The notes under the pieces: model-generated
What the model saw: only the letters and a program-made list of their open reading frames with translations
Told to the model about the DNA's origin: nothing
Databases searched by the model: none
Shown here: piece after piece, positions 5,299-7,962 of the stretch
Position numbering within the stretch: the stretch's first letter is position 1
How the letters are laid out: every line of letters begins with the position of its first letter
Position numbers and translations under genes: made by a program
Assembly (NCBI GenBank): GCA_013138755.1
Contig: WTCC01000333.1
Coordinates: 1-7,962, forward strand
Length of the DNA: 7,962 nucleotides
Source: Gammaproteobacteria bacterium
GTDB taxonomy: Bacteria > Pseudomonadota > Gammaproteobacteria > SZUA-229
Direction: 5' to 3'

Positions 5299-5798
5299 GA
5301 GTTGAGAATATCGTTAATGTCAGGATCAGCGCCTACTGCACCACCAAGGTCGACTTCTTCATCCGTTGCATCACGTATGGTCAGTATTTCCAATACGAAA
5401 ACAACTTCTCTACCACACAGTGGATTATTTCCATCGACGGTTAATGTCTTGTCATCGAAGCGAGTGACAATAAAACTTTTGGGCTCACCTTTATCATTTT
5501 CCATGGTGATAGTCGTACCGATTTCCCGATATTCTTCTGGGACATTTTCAATGTTATCGGTAAATACCAGTGATTCGTCTCTCTCACCATAGACCTTTTT
5601 CATATCAATCGGCACTTCGATAACATCACCGACTTTTTTACCATCGAGGTGTTTCGTCACCTCTTCATTCATAACATCATTAATGCCATGAACATAACCG
5701 ATGGGATAATCAACGGTTACAAGCACGTCACCTGTTTTTTCATCGATGACTTTATAATTTAGTTCAACGAATTTTTCTTTTTCAATTGTATCTGACAT
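5295..5798 (-). CDS. SlyD-like FKBP-type peptidyl-prolyl isomerase
   Basis: 167 aa from the chosen ATG (MSDTIEKEKFVELNYKV). FKBP strand one is followed by the YVHG loop (35-38), LDGKKVGD (51-58), VYGERDE (69-75), then an inserted domain (about 76-118) as in SlyD, and the return to FKBP with VDGNNPLCGREVVF (121-134). The family catalyses cis-trans isomerisation of prolyl bonds and acts as a chaperone through the inserted domain. The SlyD hallmark DGNHPLAG reads DGNNPLCG here, and the metal-binding His/Cys-rich tail of E. coli SlyD is missing, replaced by a short acidic end. The frame extends upstream to a TTG at 5852 inside the preceding gene, but the ATG at 5798 fits the family start. Its ribosome binding site is weak. 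It is cytoplasmic and the middle gene of a three-gene operon. Confidence 0.87.
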   Translation of the reverse strand: MSDTIEKEKFVELNYKVIDEKTGDVLVTVDYPIGYVHGINDVMNEEVTKHLDGKKVGDVIEVPIDMKKVYGERDESLVFTDNIENVPEEYREIGTTITMENDKGEPKSFIVTRFDDKTLTVDGNNPLCGREVVFVLEILTIRDATDEEVDLGGAVGADPDINDILNS

Positions 5799-5832
5799 AA
5801 CTAGAGAAGCCTGTTTTAGAAAAGTAACGGTC

Positions 5833-6186
5833 TTAGAATAAAGTCGCGCCAAAGATTTTTACTTTTTTCTTTTCATAACCCAGTACGAGCCTGCCCAGCC
5901 ATTCGCCTTTATCTTTGGAGTTGATCTGCTTGTATAGAACCGTTACATATTCACCGCGACGTATCATGCCAAGATAGCTGTAATCATCAGACAGGTTTTT
6001 CGCTAGATCGCTTCTCGCGAACTGCTTACCCATCTCGATTTCATTAGCGCCCATTTGAAAAGAGGCTGAAAAGTTTCGAGTGAAAGCGCCGTAGTTTCCT
6101 TCGTTCGAGTATTTGACGAGATCAGCCCACATTGTATGTGCGTGCTCTAAAATTTCTTCATCTGTATTTTCAATAATATTCATCAT
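5833..6186 (-). CDS. Conserved-looking protein of unknown function, possible NTF2-like fold
   Basis: 117 aa, soluble, no cysteine and no signal peptide. The order is a long N-terminal helix (about 8-30), a loop with NEGNYGAFTRNFSASF (28-43), another helix, then four strands ending EWLGRLVLGYEKKKVKIFGATLF. The helix, 'G-x-Y-x-x-F-x-x-x-F-S' and curved strand order recall NTF2-like small domains, but no family motif is definite. Two ATG codons in a row start the frame; GAAGAG lies 4 bases before the first and 7 before the second, so either may be used. It is the first gene of an operon with the SlyD-like and TPR genes, 34 bases upstream of the SlyD-like ATG. Confidence 0.6.
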   Translation of the reverse strand: MMNIIENTDEEILEHAHTMWADLVKYSNEGNYGAFTRNFSASFQMGANEIEMGKQFARSDLAKNLSDDYSYLGMIRRGEYVTVLYKQINSKDKGEWLGRLVLGYEKKKVKIFGATLF

Positions 6187-6242
6187 TTTACTCTTCTTAA
6201 TACTTAGTATTTATACGGTTACTTACTGTAATAAAGGTGCAT

Positions 6243-6280
6243 ATTATAAACCATAAAAAAAGACCAGCAAACAAGTTGCT
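6243..6280 (-). promoter_or_regulatory. Possible sigma-70 promoter for the 117-aa/slyD-like/TPR operon
   Basis: On the minus strand TTGCTG (right arm of the aprA terminator, about 6270 to 6265), 16 bases, then a perfect TATAAT (6248 to 6243). The leader to the ATG would be about 50 bases. The -35 box falls within the terminator hairpin, so the assignment is tentative. Confidence 0.3.
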
Positions 6281-6291
6281 GGTCTTTTTTA
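6255..6291 (-). terminator. Intrinsic terminator of the aprA transcript
   Basis: AAAAAAGACCAGCAA (6256-6270) and TTGCTGGTCTTTTTT (6276-6290) form a perfect 15-bp stem with a 5-base loop; the G/C-containing core is 9 bp. On the minus strand it is followed by a run of seven T and lies 43 bases after the aprA stop. It separates aprA from the downstream operon. Confidence 0.88.
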
Positions 6292-6333
6292 CAAGCTAAC
6301 TAAAGCTTAGTTACGAATAACTAAATTTTAGCT

Positions 6334-7962
6334 CTATTCATCATCAACTAGGTGATAAAGAGGCGCTTTTTCCATAGTGTATTCACCGGTTTCACGATTA
6401 CGGTGTGAAACTGTCAATACATGCCAATCTTTATCATCTAACTTCATCGCATCACCACGATAGTAGTAACCAGGCCAACGTGTTTCTTTACGGAACAACG
6501 TATGCTGGAACACACTTTCAGAAGTAAGATAACGATGTTTTAATTCCCATGCACGCAATAGTTCATGAACATCTTGCGCCGCAACCATTTCCAAATCTTC
6601 ACCGAAAATTTTCATTTTCTTAAGACCGATTTGTAGAAGCTTTTCGTTAGTCATGTAGTTAACACCAAAACCACCACAGTACTCATCCATCATCTTCTGC
6701 AGACGATCAAGACCTTGTCTTGGGTTGATGTAGTTAGGGTTAACATCACCAGCAACGATTTCGTTACGGTAAACAGTGTATGTTTCCATTGGCTTGTAAA
6801 TTGTAGTTTTAAGATCTGAAATTTGTTTCTCAGAAACTACAATGCCTTCTGCCTTGCCATCATCAATATATTGACAAGCAGCTTTAGCAGCCAAACGACC
6901 CTCAGTGAAAGAACCTGATGAGAATGCGTGTGGAGTACCACCTACCGCATCACCTGCACCAAATAAACCTTCAACTGTAGACATACGGTTGTAGCCCCAG
7001 AAATACTCATCAGGAGAAACATCTTCAGGACCAGAACACCATGCGCCACAACCTGTTGCGTGTGAACCCATTACATATGGCTCAGAAGTTGTTAATTCAG
7101 GGTTTTCATACTTAGGATCAACGTCAGTTGCAGCCCAAAGAACTGCTTGACCAACGGTCATGCCTAAGAAGTTGTGCCAGCCAATCTCTTCAAGATGCGG
7201 ATCTTGGAATGCTTCCATTGTGATCATGTGAATTGGACCACGGCCAGCATTAACTTCATTGATGAATGCGTGGTTACGCAAACAAGTTGGAATTGGTTTG
7301 TGTGACAAATGTTGGTTTTCTGTATCAAGATACTCTTTACCAACCAGTTCGGTTAGTTTAGGGAACCATTTTGATTCGTACTCTTCACCAAGACCATTTT
7401 GTGTATATGTCTTAAGGTGTAAGAAGTATGCGCCTACAGGGCCGTAACCATCTTTGAAACGAGCCAGTACGATACGGTTTTCCATTTGTGTCATTTTCGC
7501 GCCGGCATCGATCATAAGACCGTATGCAGAACCCGATGACCATGGTGCATACCAAACACGACCGGCACCTTCACCCACTGAACGTGGCTTAAAGATGTTA
7601 GATGCGCCACCAGCGCCACAGATTACAGTCTTAGACTTAAATACGTGGTAGTTACCAGTACGTACGTTGAAGCCTACAGCACCCGCGATGCGGTTGTCTT
7701 TGGCGTCATCCATTATCAAATGAGTTACACAGATACGGTTGAATACTTTGTCAGCTGATTTTTTAGCTGCTTCTGCAACAATCGGCTTGTATGATTCACC
7801 GTGAATCATAATCTGCCAGCGACCTTCACGTAGGTAAGTGCCAGTCTTCTCGTCTTTCATGATAGGCAGGCCCCAGTCTTCAAACTGGTGAACTGCGGAA
7901 TCAACGTGACGTGCCATATCGAACGCAAGATCTTCACGAACCATACCCATCAAATCCATACG
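6334..7962 (-). CDS. aprA: Adenylylsulfate (APS) reductase alpha subunit, N terminus outside window
   Basis: The last 542 codons of aprA; the frame stays open to the window edge (an Arg codon precedes the first Met seen), so this is a partial gene lacking roughly 100 residues with the first FAD-binding motif. AprA is the cytoplasmic FAD subunit of AprAB. In sulfur oxidisers it makes APS from sulfite and AMP. Numbering from the first Met in the window, FAD-contact segments are TVICGAGGASNIF (111-123) and GLFGAGDAVGGTPHAFSSGSFTEGR (331-355). Trp136, Arg167 and His300 match in spacing the substrate-site residues Trp234, Arg265 and His398 of the Archaeoglobus enzyme, as I remember them. The C terminus (YHLVDDE) is intact. 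aprB should lie to the right, outside the window, and a strong terminator follows. The clean frame and motifs show a working gene. Confidence 0.95.
   Translation of the reverse strand, partial: RMDLMGMVREDLAFDMARHVDSAVHQFEDWGLPIMKDEKTGTYLREGRWQIMIHGESYKPIVAEAAKKSADKVFNRICVTHLIMDDAKDNRIAGAVGFNVRTGNYHVFKSKTVICGAGGASNIFKPRSVGEGAGRVWYAPWSSGSAYGLMIDAGAKMTQMENRIVLARFKDGYGPVGAYFLHLKTYTQNGLGEEYESKWFPKLTELVGKEYLDTENQHLSHKPIPTCLRNHAFINEVNAGRGPIHMITMEAFQDPHLEEIGWHNFLGMTVGQAVLWAATDVDPKYENPELTTSEPYVMGSHATGCGAWCSGPEDVSPDEYFWGYNRMSTVEGLFGAGDAVGGTPHAFSSGSFTEGRLAAKAACQYIDDGKAEGIVVSEKQISDLKTTIYKPMETYTVYRNEIVAGDVNPNYINPRQGLDRLQKMMDEYCGGFGVNYMTNEKLLQIGLKKMKIFGEDLEMVAAQDVHELLRAWELKHRYLTSESVFQHTLFRKETRWPGYYYRGDAMKLDDKDWHVLTVSHRNRETGEYTMEKAPLYHLVDDE

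Noticed and set aside
5233..5592. Plus-strand open frame of 119 codons across the TPR/FKBP junction
   Set aside because: Antisense to two well-supported, translationally coupled genes; Ser-rich low-complexity translation typical of a shadow frame.
6187..6254. CCGTA-containing leader of the 117-aa gene as a fourth ECF promoter
   Set aside because: It has a CAGTAA..TAACCGT stretch resembling P2, but no GAAT or GAAC box 16-17 bases upstream and the -10 reads CGTA instead of CGTC.
7259..7651. Plus-strand open frames within aprA
   Set aside because: aprA is highly conserved and intact here; the antisense frames have no ribosome binding site or family pattern that I can see.
1..7962. CRISPR array, tRNA, rRNA, insertion sequence or phage attachment site
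   Set aside because: No regularly spaced direct repeats, no cloverleaf-like or rRNA-like stretch, and no transposase or integrase frame was seen on either strand.

Overview
The window looks like chromosomal DNA of an A+T-leaning gammaproteobacterium that oxidises reduced sulfur. The strongest clue is the right end. It carries most of aprA, the catalytic subunit of adenylylsulfate (APS) reductase, in the form used by sulfur oxidisers and sulfate reducers. The small-gene content (SlyD-like FKBP, TPR protein, YfcE-like phosphoesterase, TlpA-like thioredoxin, DUF4279) is ordinary for gammaproteobacteria. The genus cannot be named from the sequence alone.

Layout. 1-2651 is a compact stress-response-like module. 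An ECF sigma factor (1366-1914, +) overlaps by one base a membrane anti-sigma factor (1914-2651, +). Divergent from them is a two-gene operon on the minus strand: an exported TlpA-type thioredoxin (703-1230) and an exported DsrE-like protein (196-684). The start of a further exported protein (1-62, minus) runs off the left edge. 2652-2754 is an inverted-repeat/terminator spacer. 2755-3273 (minus) is a YfcE/MJ0936-type metallophosphoesterase. 3274-3430 is a spacer rich in overlapping inverted repeats. 3431-3847 (+) is a DUF4279 protein with a TTG start. 3930-4097 (minus) is a 55-codon small gene. 4264-6186 (minus) is a three-gene operon: an unknown 117-aa protein, a SlyD-like FKBP and a TPR protein. 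6255-6291 is an intrinsic terminator closing the aprA transcript, and 6334-7962 (minus) is aprA without about its first 100 codons.

The most interesting part is the left module. The anti-sigma factor has a short cytoplasmic N-terminal domain without the usual zinc motif, one transmembrane helix, and a periplasmic C-terminal domain that aligns by eye with the neighbouring exported DsrE-like protein, including a single cysteine in the same place and the same C-terminal G-[WY]-x-YIK ending. Three promoters in the module share an ECF-type signature, [TG]GAAT-N16/17-CGTC: one before the sigma gene (autoregulation), one before the TlpA-DsrE operon and one before the truncated exported gene. Inference: this is a self-contained periplasmic thiol or sulfur-species sensing regulon. 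In it the anti-sigma factor senses with a DsrE-like fold and the regulon makes a soluble DsrE-like protein plus a thioredoxin that could reduce it. I do not recall this domain fusion as a described system, but I could not search for it.
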